Shown: positions 1 to 13,482, counted from the stretch's first letter. The stretch is DNA of 64,000 bases from Rhyzopertha dominica (GCA_025024175.1 QCXZ01000041.1:32669786-32733785), one strand, 5' to 3'. Made by a program: numbers and translations. The notes: a model not told the origin generated them from the letters alone.

Positions 1-2030
1 CAATGCCCCGTATTTATCACACTATACAACTACCTATTATGTAGTGAAGGCATAATATCTTTATCCAAAGGCATAAATTCTTATTTGAGATCTGTTAGCA
101 TTTTGTTTATTCTGTCAACGATTCTAGAAGATTATAACAGCCCGTATTCCATCCTAAATTAATAGTTCGGTAAAGGGTTCAGTTGTACAAATCATATACT
201 TACATTCTGCATGAAAAGAAACTAAATGTGCTTGTATTGCTTCATTTGACACCTTGAATTATGACGGTATTGTAAGCTATTACGGTTTCAAGCCGCTGTT
301 TTAGTTATTTAAGATTCGCCATTCAAACAAAAATCAATCCGTATGTCTCAGTTATAAATTGATATATCATAAATCCAGCAGTACCACAGGAGTCTATCTT
401 AGGGCCGTTATCCTTTTTGTTTATATTTTGCAAACTTCTGGAAGCATTTGAAATTATGTCAGATTCCGGAATTTGTTGATGATAAGAAGCTGTATAGTTT
501 GTTCATTTTCTACCCAAAATATAATCAAACCCAAACAAGCATACATTGGTATTAAATTGATACATTACATGGTACATACAAGTTTGCAATAATTAACCGG
601 TTCTACTGAAAATTTGGACATAATAATATATTATATACTAATTAGACTTTAAGAAGCCCTTTTACTAATACAAAAAGCTTACATCAACTTCAAAAGTGTG
701 TATAATACTGCGTTATTGAACTTTTACATAAATATTAAGCTTTGCGAACTCCTGGTGTTCGCTGACTTTAACCATGGACTATGTCTATGACCTTATTTCT
801 ACATTACCACTGTCGGAATTCCTGCTTCCTATTCATGATAATTTAGAAAACACGAACCCTTGGATAAATATACTATACAGAAGACTTATTCATTTCCTTT
901 CACATCTTTGCAACTAAACACATTTTCAGGTTCATTCATTTCAGAGTTATGTCATAAATCCCAAACGGGAACGATTGCTGCCAGTACCTCCAAGTAAACA
1001 CCTTCTTTTTTTTTAATTCAATGAAAATGCTGCTTATGTAGGTATTTAACAGTTTCCTGTGATTTAAGGAAAATGTCAATTGCTAAGTTTAGTAATTACC
1101 TATACGTATGTTAGCCTACATCACTCCTATAATATTTTTGTTAAAAAATTTGATACTAATTAGAACACTTAGCTCATTTTTGTTTGCTTGCTTCACCGCC
1201 TTTCAAATCAGCCTTCTCGCCCGGTCGCCCGTGCCTTCGCGGTCCCTTTTATACCGTTATTGACAGAAAAGTCTGTAAGCACTTTCGAGAACATTTGAGC
1301 GATCTGTAATGCTCGAGCATAGCAGAACATGACCTTAGGCAACCGCGCAAACGTCGTTGATCTGGTTACCTAACCAGCAGGCGCTGGCTTGTTCACTTAA
1401 CAATATTTATATGAGGATCGAATAATGACGATTATTGACAATTCACGAAATCATCCATCCGTCTCTGTGAGGAACCTGTACAGTAAACTGTAGCCCACCT
1501 TGTAGTGGGTTTAAAAACTGACAGAGGTCCCCAACGAAGGTGTCTGCAAAGAGTGCAGTACTGAGCATAGTAACAATACCAGTCTATGCCATGTTATCTG
1601 CATCAGAAAAAAGATCAGAACAATCTGTGAACAGCTGTTTCGGTCTCCTCAGCACAGCTATAGTCCCAATGCAAATTAACTCCAGATCTGTGTAGGTATT
1701 CTACATATGCATACACTTATGTATGCCGTGGTTGCAACTGTTCAAAATGGTAATGGGGGTATAACCCCCTCCTCCCTCCAGGAAACCTGATCCGACCTAA
1801 AAGTTCTCTCAATTTTATTTGAACTTTGATTTTGAATCTTGTCGAGTAATTAGTGACCCATTAGTGTGCGCGTGCGTCACTTTGGCTCTGCAGCCTGACA
1901 GAAATTTTGAATAAATATACGGAAAATTTTAGACATAAAAACTCTAACGATTTTCCTTGTGATTTCGTATGGAACTCTCCTTTCTATGTTCAGGTTTATT
2001 GTTAGCCTCTGACCTTTGTCTAACTTTTGC
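1..2030. other. Intergenic or intronic AT-rich sequence with one weak repeat
   Basis: I see no supported gene. A locally GC-richer patch lies at about 1195-1400. The stretch at about 1459-1610 resembles 28790-28965 and is listed separately. Near 1492-1510 a short hairpin pairs AGCCCAC with GTGGGTT. Confidence 0.5.
1459..1610 (+). repeat. Diverged interspersed repeat, copy 1 (partner at 28790-28965)
   Basis: Shared landmarks occur in the same order in both copies: CCGTCTCT, then CCAACGA followed by TGTCTGCAAAG / TTTCTGTGAAAG, a GCAGT block, and an ATCTGCAT end. By eye the similarity is about 70 percent with gaps. No coding content is visible. The family is unrecognised; it could be an old SINE or MITE fragment. 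Confidence 0.4.
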
Positions 2031-2640
2031 CATCTGATAGAGGTTTTAAATGTCACTGGTAGATGGCGGCAACTTACAAGGGTATGATTTTTACATTTTT
2101 TGTTTTTGTTGTCATCGTATTAAGATGATCATGCGATCTGAGGACATGGCATACGAACATATAAGTTTTGAATGTGCTCTGAGTTAGTTACAACACTGAA
2201 TAAATGAAGTGCTCATTTTTTATGAATATTATTTTACAAGTTGTATTTATCTGTTAAGTGTTTTTTTTAGTTTTTTGTTTGCCTAAATTGGTTGTTTAAC
2301 ATTCGAGTTGACGAAATTTAAGGTCGCTTAGAGCAGACAAACAAATAAATGTTTGGTAGTACATAAGCCTCTTAATTCTTATACTACGATACGTGTTCTT
2401 GTTATACGGTAATGTTACACTTATGAGGAAAAACTCAATGGCCGGTATTTTGTAGTTGTATTACTTGAAATGAAAATATAACCTAACGTTTACCCAGTAA
2501 GCAGTAAATTATGCCACAATGTGCCTAAGTTATTAGAAACCCATACATTTAACATGTGGCGCCATCTATGGTCATCCGAAAGAACTTTAATTCGCCTGCA
2601 AAAACGGGGACGCTCCCGAATTGTTTGTCCGGTAGTTATA
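2030..2640 (+). repeat. ~600-bp interspersed repeat, copy 1
   Basis: This is the first of three copies of one repeat family. It opens with a GATAGAGGTTTTAAATGTCAC / AGATGGCGGCAACTTACAA block. It continues through a block reading GCAGACAAACAAATAAATG and a block reading AACGTTTACCCAGTA, and ends with a GGCGCCATCTAT box followed by GCAAAAACGGGGACGCT. Copy 2 follows about 700 bp downstream in the same orientation; copy 3 is inverted at 18.1-18.78 kb. No long reading frame is shared, so it looks non-coding. Copy 3 directly abuts the 5' end of a DUF4817-type transposase remnant, so the repeat may be the 5' region of that transposon. That link is inference. Confidence 0.8.
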
Positions 2641-2739
2641 TAAGTAGTTTACAGCTACGTACAATGCTTACATTTTTTATTCAGTGGCGGTTGCTGGAAG
2701 TTACGGATCACCACACTTAATGGGATAAAGGTCTTTGCC

Positions 2740-3350
2740 ATCTGTCATGCTACAAATGTCACTTGCAGATGGCGGCAACTTACAACGATATGATTTTTAC
2801 TTTTTTTCTGCGTTTTATCATCTTATTCAGAGTGAAACACATAATAATGATCATTCAATAGGAGGACATGACAAAAGAATATATAATATGAACTTTTAAT
2901 ATGCGACGGATAGTTACAACACGGAATAGGTTAGATGAGCTTATCATAAATTCGTTGCTTTTTAAGATAGCTGAGAGCATACAAAAATAAATATGCAGTA
3001 GTACATAGTTTCTTAATTGTTTATTACGATAAATATTGTTATTATACGGTAATTTTATACTTATTGCGATAAACTGTATGTTAGTATGTATTTGTAATTT
3101 TATAACTTGAAATGAACATAAAACGTAACGTTTACCCAGTTAAAAGGAAATTATGTCGCAGTGTGCTTAACATATTAAAAATTATACACTTAACATGGGG
3201 CGCCACCTATCTGCAATTCGTAAAAGCTTGAATTCGTCGGCAAAAACAGGGACGCTACTTAACCGTTTGTTTGGTATCCTTAGTGGAGTTTTTCGTATTG
3301 GAATTATGGAAGTGTCAGTACAGTTATCTGTAACAAATTTCTCTTCATTC
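2740..3350 (+). repeat. ~600-bp interspersed repeat, copy 2
   Basis: This is the second direct copy of the family. It matches copy 3 better than copy 1 over the right half, for example the stretch around 3180-3300 with GGGGCGCCACCTATC and TTTGTTTGGTATCCTTAGT. Relative to copy 3 it has lost about 25 bp just before the GATGGCGGCAACTTACAA box. The two short opposed open frames over its right end (3182-3392) are not conserved in the other copies and are treated as chance. Confidence 0.8.
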
Positions 3351-3394
3351 AAATACACTGCAGAGTGCAAACCGTGTAATATAAACATTTAATA

Positions 3395-6300
3395 TATGCG
3401 TGCACTTGACTGTAGTTTGTGTGGTAAACTGTCAGCTGGACAATCCGCACACAATCAAATGGAAATATTGCGGTTCATCCTATAAATGCAAATTGCACCA
3501 CACGTAACCGCCAGATTGCATTACACACATTATGCCACCGAAATGGCGCGTCTAGGCATGGACTAATTAATAGAGCGCTGTGTGCGACATGCTCCGCGGA
3601 TGCCAAACTAATTAGCGAAACAAACTATTCATCATCTAATTTAAACGTCATGACGGAACAGACAGGCCAGTCACTTAATACAAAATCGATAGGTGGCAAA
3701 CATCACTACATCTAGTGCTCGGGAACAGTAGCTTAATAATTCATTAGTAAAAGGTTAATTCGGCCAAACGCACACCGATCATGAAACATTTACGTGACGG
3801 CTCGTTTTTTTTTATTGCTCGAAGCAATTGATATATAGTTGAACACCCCCTGATAACACGGAATTATAACTCCGGTGCCTGTAATTTGCCTCTCTGTTTA
3901 TTTTTCCTAACATTCGATGACCTCGTCCAATTGATGTTTCCATAGAATCAAAACAATATAGAACAAGTAACAGGTTCAGGAAATACTTATTTATATTGCA
4001 TATTTGGAAAAACTGACGAGGTACGGAAATATTTTTAATAATAATAACGTTCTCACTTCCATTGAGTATTATTTATCCTTCGGTTAAAGCAGCCGAATAT
4101 TTCAAAGAAGACGAATTATTTTTACTGAAGATGGCAGCTTAGCTGCTGAAATACGTAGGTAATTTTGCTTTTCTAAATTACTGTGATAAGGGTGTTTCAT
4201 ATATCATTTATATCTTAATCAAACCACATTCAGTCTCCACTTTATTTAATGGTAAGGTGGTATGCGTATACAACTAAGTGACCATGGTTGTTGCATAATT
4301 AATCTATCACATATCTTTTCTGTATAGCTTTTTATCCATGTGAAATATCTAAAGGTACTATTTTAGTTAAATTTTCTCTTGCATTATTTAATTCGGAATA
4401 ATACGAAGCGTTGTCCATAAAAATAGATGTCAGTCCTTCCAGTAGTGATGAAAAAATTCTGAAATCTATTTTAAATAGTCCATGTTTTCATGATAATATT
4501 CGGATTTGTTTTTGGGACAAGAAATCAAACTTGCATCCTTATTTTCACTTTTCTCAAACCCGCCTTCTCCTCTTGCGTGTAGAATGATTTATGTTTTCCC
4601 ATCACCTCTATTTGTGGAACTACAAGAAAGTACTGAGTCATCTTGCTATGTGCCTTTATTACCCCCTTTGGAAAAATCAAAGTTTCCTAAATAAAAACAG
4701 AAGTTGTATATACTTTTAGTTCTTTAAACATCCGTGAATATTTTATTTTTTCACAAGAATATCAGGATTTTCACAAAAAAAACTGTGGGTTAAAATGTTT
4801 TCTATATTTCAAATCTAGAGATTTTACAAGGTTCTTTACACTCGATAGAGAATTTAGTTTTAAAGAGTTCATTGTCACTGACAAATTGGCTGAATTGCAC
4901 TTCATACATTTGTTATCTAATTTCAGCCTTGTTAAAGATTAGTAAGGCTTCTTTTTGCTTCTTTTTGCTCATCTATCTTTTATTGCTCTTTCTAGAAATA
5001 GTTTTGAAAAATTTGCAAAAACATTTTTTAACGATATATATTTTATTTTTATATACGAAAAAGTGTTCTATGTTAAGTTATTGTCCATTAGAACATTGCA
5101 AAGGTTTTCTCGAAAATTAAAAAAAAATTGTACTTTCAACATCCTCTATATCAAAAACGAAGCATTTCCGCACCCATAGTTAAAAAAATAATTTCACTTC
5201 AGGAACATGCACTCGAATTTATAACTTTGAAACACCCTGTAGTCATAGCTATACAATATAATACCACAATAAAATACATGCCTATTGAGCTATTTAATCG
5301 TCATAAGCTGGCAGTGCCATTATTAAAAAAAGAAACTTTACATTCTGCATATAATATGACTTATGTAAATAATATTATTGTATGTTGCTCCTTGTAATAG
5401 GCCTAATAAATTTTTAAAAATAATCTAATCGGTTTAGTGAAAGTCGAATACACTAAAATTTACTATAGGTCACAAGCGCGTTTTAAGTGTGGATAAAATA
5501 AGTCGTATTTAAATATAGAGTGTTTTTTCGATGTTTATGTTAAATGGTTTTTTGAATAAGTTCACGGCTTACTAGATATTTTGAAAAGAAAATTTTTTGA
5601 CGATATATTTTTACGTCACTAGTATCCCGTGCATGTTTAGTTTTTAAACATATATAAATACTTATTAGTACTTTTTTGCAGAAAAAAATCAATTAATTCA
5701 TCAAAAGTTGTTGAAATGTCTGTTTTTGCAAAATTTAACGAAATTAAAATCAGAATAAAACAGAGAAATTAGCATAACTCTTTATAATTTTATTTTGTTT
5801 TACAGCGACGATGGGAAGTTAAAAAAATGGCCTTAGCCAACATAGTTTGTAATAAAAAAGAGTAAGTACATCACATCTCGAAAACCATAATGCAAAATTG
5901 AATGACATTCGATTGAGGACATTATTTTCTACAACTTTTGAATTTATCCAAGAGGTGCATTAAATTCAGAAAACTACTAATCTTTCACCGTTTAACATTC
6001 CTTCTACTTCATCTAGTTTCCGAGATCTTCATGCTGAACATCGAAAAACCCACCCGTATACTCGTACCTACGGCAATGTTTTTTTTTAAATCTTAAATAA
6101 GAAATCTTAAATAGATTTACATTTAGATCGCGGTAAAAAATAAGAAGAATAATTGTTATCCATTTACTAAGATTTTCTATAAGAGATTATTATTATTCCC
6201 GAAATGATAACTTTTTGACATTTTGTTTTTGTCGGTCAGCCAAGAAAAACGTTTGAGACGATCATTATTCAAAGAATTAGCGTTTTGATAGATTATTGGC

Positions 6301-8070
6301 CCTAATCGCAAACCGCACGAGTATGAGGCAAGGTGCAAGTACTATATAACAATATAAAAAGGTGCTAAGACAAACACCTGTGCAAATCGCCGTCGCTGGG
6401 CCGATTCAAGTAAAAATACTTGGCAAATGCGAAGCAAAACAGGAAAGCGAGCACGTTTATATCCGTTTTATAATCGACTGCGACCGCTGATAGTGGACGA
6501 AAATCATGTGCCAGACGATTTATGAATGTACCTACTAAAATTTTGCCAAAGCACACAAGGACGCTCGACGTCTAAATAAAATTCATTTCGGCGAACCACG
6601 CTTTCGGGCACGGGACCACCGCAGGAGAAATTTAAGTGCATTCGTTTGTTGCATTTGTTCGTGTCTTTCCTCTTGACATTTTTATTGTACTTTGTTTGAT
6701 GTAAATGCGTTATAAATAAATACAGTTGAAATTACAATAGTATGCGGCGCATGCCTACACAATGAAACACAACATACATGCTTACGTGTCAGTATTCAAA
6801 TTTTCTTCCTAATGGAAATAGAATTCCCTAAAAGTATGTGCATTCTAGAAAGAAAAGAGAGAGAGAGTGTTATTGTTTTGCAAAAAAAGCAAATAAATCT
6901 ATTATATTATTTAAAATCCACTTTCTTTAATAAATTTCCCGCCACTATTTTGCCCTAAAATCGCCGTCTATTGCAGTACTGCAATATATTTAGTGACTGC
7001 ACAGCTGAAGCTGATAACCGATCAACGCTTTCATGCACAGTAATATAACTGCCAATTTGTTCACATTTTCTTAACCTTCAGCGGAAATTTCAGTACTTGT
7101 GACGTCACAATTGTTTGGCGCCAAAAACTTTTTATGTCTCTTATTTAAAAACTACAAAGAAGCAACTTCCATTGTTATATGCAGTTGATCTATGCTGTTA
7201 ATAAAAAAAACAGGCGCGTTTCCCGTTGCTTCTAGGCTTGATGAACATGATTCTCCTACATCTGCTAATGTTCGTAAGACGAGTACTTTAATTACCCCAT
7301 TAAATGTTCAAACTAAGGACCCCCTGGAGCTTTTTAGCAATTGCAGAAATTGCGTAACGAATTTTGCAGCCAGTTAACTTTATTTCTTCAGTTTCTTGTC
7401 TGACCCTTGCTACCATTTCTTGCATTTCAACACTTCAAATTTTAAATGACCCCACATAAAAAATGTAATAGACTTAAATCATGCAATCTAACAGGGTACA
7501 GGCTTTTCGTCATTTACTTAAAAATACGATGTTTTACAAAAATTTGCTATAAAGTCCATAAATAAACAGGATATTTAATACTTCTGACTAACCGTCTATC
7601 AATACCTATAGCCAAAAAGTAGTCATTTTATCTTAGCTGTTACAAAGTTCTTGACATTGTATTCATGAACTATAGCGTCTCATAGCCTTTATAAAGATTT
7701 CAGTAGTTAAATCAGCTACTATAAGATTCGAATTCGATAAAAGCTGGCAAAATTTTTCATAAATAGCCTAGCGTAATCAAAGGGAAAGATCGCTAAGTCC
7801 GTAGCCAGGCCGGTAAATTTTTATGAGTCCATTTGCAACACTTCAAAGCATCCGTGCCAACGTCTCACATCTAGAGAACTTCCACAATTCTTTACGAATA
7901 ATGTAAAAAATGAGTTTAAAAAAAACTTTCGTTTAAATTGTAACGTAACTTTAAGATGATGAACATGCATTATTTCGAAGCTAGGAGGGGACGGAAGGGA
8001 TAACTTCCAACTATGCTGTCACTTTTTGTTAATGTGAATGTCATTATATTCAGTAAGGTTTAACAATTCA
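3395..8070. other. Gene-free AT-rich stretch
   Basis: No coding region or RNA gene is supported. Around 3470-3650 the sequence holds an octamer-like ATGCAAAT and several TAATTA/CTAATTAG cores within 180 bp (see findings). From 6300 to 6660 there is a less AT-rich block without recognisable coding content. The short open frames at 4506-5397 are low-complexity and match nothing I know. Confidence 0.5.
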
Positions 8071-8078
8071 TCATAGAA

Positions 8079-8987
8079 ACATTTACACAACAACAACGTC
8101 TCCAAATCTTCGAGATTTATAATGAAAATCAGTGTTCAATTATAGAAACCTATGGAGCCCTTCATCCAGTTTATGGTCCGAATAATCGTCCGTCAGAACG
8201 TGCTATTTGTCGTGTTATTGAACATGTTCGCGCTCATTTGACTTTTCATGCCCTCCGGCCACCACCCAGAATGAGAACAAATCGTTCTGAAGAAAATATT
8301 GCTGTCGTTGAGGCTAGTGTTGAAGAGGAGTCGAACTTGTCGAATCGCCGGCGTGGAAAATTTTGCGCAAGGCTTATAAGATTAATTTATTTGAAGAACT
8401 AAGCCATCGTTTACCCTGTGGTTTTGCTGAATGGACTCAAAATCATCTCGAAGAAGATACTTTGTTTATCGCAAAATTGTGTTCAGTGATGAAGCTCACT
8501 TTTGGTTGCATGGCTTAGTTAATAATCAAAATTTCCGCTTTTGGAGTGAAGACAATAAATACCAGGTACTCGAGATACCATTACGTCCTAAAAAAATGCA
8601 CCATCTTTGTGATTTACACGCCGATGGGATCACTGGCTCACTCTTCTTTAAAAATGATGCCAGCCAACACGTTACGGTCAATGGGGAATGATACCGTGCG
8701 ATGATTAACAATAATTATTTGTTTACAAATTTGCCTAACGTGGACGTCTTTTAGCAGGATAGAGCCATCGACTGAGCGCAGTTTTGTTGAAGACTCAATT
8801 TGGTGACAATGTTGTTCCACGAAATGGACTTACGAACTCACTATTAGTCTATTTTCTATGGGGATATGTCAAATCATTGGTTTACGCCAACAAACCAGCA
8901 ACTATTGACGACTTGGTAGCCATAATCGAAAGTACTGTTGGTAAAACACCCCCTCCCCCAAATGTTCGAAAAAGTAATTATCTATGA
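8079..8987 (+). pseudogene. Broken DUF4817-type DDE transposase (mariner/Tc1-like superfamily)
   Basis: This is a cut-and-paste DNA transposase gene that no longer reads through. Conceptual translation in three frames gives the family landmarks in order. An N-terminal helix-turn-helix begins TFTQQQRLQIFEIY. A linker reads RTNRSEENIAVVEASVEE. WKILRKAYK comes next, then FAEWTQNHLEED, and then the catalytic block IVFSDEAHFWLHG (first DDE aspartate in FSDEAHF). Next are FWSEDN, GITGSLFFKNDA and FQQDRA-like remnants. The end reads YFLWGYVKSLVYANKPATIDDL. Breaks seen: a small deletion after NRRR near 8360 and frame changes near 8480 and 8690-8790. Stops also occur. The longest open piece is 8431-8691. 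The copy cannot encode an active enzyme. I did not locate its terminal inverted repeats. Confidence 0.9.
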
Positions 8988-9539
8988 AATAAAATCATCA
9001 TTGTGGTCTTTGCATTAATTGTATGTGTTCTATTTAAATTTAAAATCCGGACACACTTAAAAAAACACCCCTTACTTGACGTTGATTCTATACCAATACA
9101 TGTGTTGGATGGAGTAGGAAGTAGGAGTAGGAAAAGTTTTGATCTGAGAATTTTGATTTGCGTTTTATGAAAAGAAATATTTAAAGCTTCCATAACGTTT
9201 TTATACAAATGAGCGAGAAAAACTGCACCACATAATTCCAACATAGGGCAAACTTAATACATTATGAAGGGCTAGCCTGCCTCTTGTATGTCCCTCAACC
9301 TAGGCAGAAGTACAAATAGAAAAAGTACATATATTTTTGTTTCTGGAAAAATAAAGTCAACGATCCAACAATCCTCTTGGAGAAATCGGGTATATTTTTA
9401 AAATGCGTTTTCTCACACTTTATTTAATATAATTGTTATTCAAACTCCATAAAAAAGAGACACTACAGGAGAAGAGTTAATCAGTTAATTTCGAATATAA
9501 ATGTTATTTATCATGCTAAGCATTTGTTGCGCATTGACT

Positions 9540-10690
9540 TTACTTATTAAAGTTGGTGTGGGAAAAGTAATCACAAATCATCTTGCTTCATCGATTTTCA
9601 TTGTATAAGCATCGTCAGGGCGAGCATACTCATACGTCAACGTAATAAAATGAAAACTGGACCGTTGAGCTGTGTAATGAAAAATAAATAATGATATAAT
9701 GCTAGCGAGGGCGGTGGTCGATTATGTAGGTGGTTATAAACTTTTCATGGTATTCTGGTTCACACCTGTTCGTGCTGAGGGCTACAAACAATCGCTGTGG
9801 TCGATAACGAACAGAAATTGGGGTTGATACGCAGAGCGCTCCAGACATGGATGGGTTTGAATCTACGCGGACAGTATACTTAAACACAGTAGTGTACCTA
9901 TATATAACTGATATTATATTATTTATATACTATATTCTCAGTTCAGGTTGTTCGGGTGTTTGAAAATCCAAATGTCTTATCCAAATTGCGAGTGGTGAAG
10001 AAAGCAACTTTCGCTAGGACTGTGATATTATCAAATAAAATATTGAGACCTGTTTCATGCCGATGTTTAGATGAAAAGACGTGATTTGATGCAGAGTTTA
10101 TGTTCTTTTAGCCGAGTTTTAATGCATCTGATCTGAAGAAATGCTGAAAAATTTTTCCCCGTGTAGTCCGTCCTTCAAACGATTCTCCAAGAACTTTATG
10201 ATGCTATAGGTATTTGAGTCAATAGCGTTAACAATGGTCCTAAGCGGAATATCTTTTTTACGAATTTTTGGAAGGGGGTTTCAATTCCTTTGGAACTAGC
10301 TGTAGTAGCTGTAGTTCTTTAGCATTAAATTAAGTTCTTTTTCAATTCATAAAGTAGGATCAGGAGAAAGGCGAGTGTATGATTCGTCATGTAAAAGATA
10401 TTTGATTTTTTTACATAACCGAAACTCACGTTGCCTTTGTCGGCCGAAGCAATGGTTTGAAAAGATTTGATGAGGGATGTTTTGGTTTTTGAAGAATCTG
10501 GACTGTTTCGAAACGGATAGGGTCTTTCGTTTCCTTAGGTAATGATCGAATACATGATTCTATACAGCTGAATGTTTGCTGAACGGGGATTTTGCTTTGT
10601 CAAATATGATGCCTTTATCTAGCAAGGTGTTTTCTGATCGAGACAGAGGGGATAAGAAGACGAATTAACCACCGATTTTTGATTGGGCAT
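9540..10690 (-). pseudogene. Penelope-like retroelement remnant (RT N-part plus GIY-YIG C-part)
   Basis: Read on the - strand, 10690 to about 10130 gives pieces of the Penelope-type N-terminal and early reverse-transcriptase region. These include a DKGIIFDKAKSPFSK-like block, ADKGNVS (family ADKGNATVV), YTRLSPDPT..IEKELNLMLK and IPLRTIVNAIDSNTY (family PLRPIVSSIGSPTYN). Directly after it, 10120-9900 reads as the end of the GIY-YIG endonuclease region: HRHETGLNILFDNITVLAKV, the family pattern H-ETGH-FDN-VLA. Most RT palm motifs are therefore missing between the two pieces. Stops and frame changes make it dead. Below 9890 a likely 3' untranslated tail contains CTGACGA...GAAA at 9618-9596, a decayed relative of the hammerhead-like modules in this window. 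This overlooked family carries its own hammerhead motifs in its terminal repeats (established knowledge). Confidence 0.8.
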
Positions 10691-10699
10691 TTGAGCTGG

Positions 10700-13470
10700 G
10701 TGTTTAATGTGGAATTATAGACGGAAACTTAATATTAATTAAATTTGAAAATAATAAATTTAAAAATGACTAATCAGAGTGAAAGTAATGGACCAATGGA
10801 CAACAGATTGACTTGTAGCATCGTTAAGTTGACAGGACAAGTATCACTTGAGATAAAAAGAGTCAGTGAGCTGATGTTAAGCTAGTTCGTGTACTCTAAT
10901 GGTGGTTGCTACTTAGCGCTAAATGAACTAGTACAATACGTTGAGGCTGTTTGGGAGTCTAAGAGAAAACTTAATCAATTCTGTTAGATATAGCGGAATA
11001 GATATGTACACTCACCCACACAATTAATCACGGCAACGTTCGACAAAGAAAAACATGAAAAGGAAAGACAAATATGATTGCTGTTATTAGACAAACGTGT
11101 TTACGTCATATACAATTTGTTCGTACCTCAAATACAATACGTATATAATAAATTGATGAGTATACACAGTCGCTGTCAAGACTTATTCTGTTAAACAAGT
11201 CAAACAGTAAAACAGACGAGGGCAAACACTTAACGACTACAATGGTTATATAAAGAGATATTGGAATGTAATGGTCTTTCTACAGATTGTCTATCCTTCA
11301 AAAATATGTCATAAAATCAGTAATATTAATAATAATCTTTGCTCTGTTTGTATTTTGTAAAACAAAAGTTTAAAATTAATTTCAATAAAAGCTTTTATTA
11401 TTGGTAAGCAAAAAACGTAAAATTGTATGCAGGAATATTGATCCTATATATCGTTTTAAAAAGTCTGAATAAATTTGGTCTTATTACATAACAATTTTTG
11501 GTGCGGTAAATATGATTAGTCAATAGGAACTGACATTACTGTGCTTAAGTAAAAGACATTGCAGTATACAGTAGATGAAGCTGCTAAAATATTAAGCTTC
11601 TTAAAAAATTTATCGAAATATTCACGTAAACAAATTCCTGTGATGATTTTGGTGCATTTCCTTTATATTATAAATACTTTATTTGTCTGAGAACAGTGAC
11701 CCAAAACAATTGTATATTACTTACTTTTGATAAATGTGTAAATATTACTACGTTAAACGGTTAATATTCTTAAAACCAAATTTGTCTCATGTAATGCATT
11801 AAAGAAAAACAGGCTGATTACTTAAACGATGAACTAAAAAACATGTAAGATAAGCGAGAAGATTTTGCAAAGAAGATAAATTCTAAAACTGCATTTAGGA
11901 TTGATATTTTTTGTAGTTTCATTCAATCCTACATATTTGAATGGTTCAAATCTTGGTCATCTAGCCCAACTCAGTAAAAGCTTAATGTCAAAACTAATTT
12001 TTCTGTTATTATAATACGAATACCTACAGTCTCAAATCTCACCCTCACTCTAGTTTTTTAACGCGTTAAGTTAATCTGTCTAGTCGATGATATCAGGCCT
12101 GTGTCAATTATTATAAGTGTTTTGATGACTTTATTTGATTGTAATTTGATGCTGTTTCTTTGTTCATGAGTATATAAAGCCAGTAAACCTAGGGATCGCA
12201 CACGCTGAAATTGGTCATACGTGTGCTTTTGATAAATTTACTACTGTTACACACTTAAATTTGGCAGAAAGAAATGACTGTGGTGACAAAAATTGATAGC
12301 GATTCTATCACATCATAGTAGATTACTTAAACTCTACTGTACACAGATGTTTTTCTGTCATATAGAAAATATAAAGGCTGCAGTAACAGTAAACTTATGT
12401 CAATGATAAACAGGCATGACGAACTCTAATTTTAATCTCGTATATGTTTCATTGTTAATAACAAGAATCAATTTGAGGTATTTGTGATTCACTCAGTTTA
12501 TGGTATAATGAAGTGTGAAATATGAGGATAATGAGTAGGTAGTGTATATATAAGTAGAAAATTGCGGTTTTGTCTCATTTGTTTTGCCGGCACCAAGCTT
12601 TAATTAAAGATTATATCAAGTGACGCAATTATTACACTTTGATAAGTACCTACTTATATGATTTTAAAGCTATTACATAAACCGGATACAGAATTTATCC
12701 AACAATCTACTGTTAGTGTATTAAAGTGTTAAAAAAAGCTGAGAGTTTAATAACTAAAAATAAATATACCTTAGTAATAATAAAAACTCTTTCTACATCA
12801 ATTGGCAGATGGACATCGCCGTCCGCAATAGCTTTGTTGCAATGAGCTACACCATAAAATGCAAACAAACATTGTATTCCAGGAATTACATAAATTATAC
12901 ATACAACTAGTGCAACTTGTTTGTTGAACTAATTCCACAGCTTAATGTTAGAATATTTGCAGACCATCTGTTTTATATTTCAAAAGCGTTATCTGGCGAA
13001 ATTATTTTCTTGGAAATGTTTCCTGAAATAAACGACTATCTGAAAGAAAGAATGATATTTATTTTCCGCGTTACGTTTATTACATCCGACACATGTTTGT
13101 ATATGTGTACCATTTTGTTCCAATATATCCGGCAATAAAATGTTATATTAATTCATTATAAACCGCAAAATTCTAACAAACTTCTGGACACGTCCAATAT
13201 AAATGCCCAACAGCTGTAGAGATGTTTGTTTGAATGTGTTAAAACTGTTCACAACAATATACTTCATTTTCCTTTCGACATCATTTTTGGATTATCATAA
13301 TGCTTACTAGCAATTCATGTGCAAGTTGGAAATTGGATTCTTTACATACCAAATTTGAGTTAAGAGAAACGATGTCATTAGTTATCGCACATGGACCAAA
13401 TGTGTAGCAAACTGCAAAAATGATGTCTAGGGTTTTGAAATTGCTGTCAGATATGGGCGACTAGGAGAAT
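10700..13470. other. Gene-free AT-rich stretch
   Basis: No coding region, RNA gene or clear repeat is supported. The open frame at 12917-13138 has no recognisable domain and is treated as chance. Confidence 0.5.
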
Positions 13471-13482
13471 AATGGTTATTGG

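Noticed and set aside
9700..9885. Possible tRNA-like SINE (GGTTTGAATCT B-box-like word)
   Set aside because: It lies in the 3' tail of the Penelope-like remnant, the A-box spacing is poor, and no SINE body follows.
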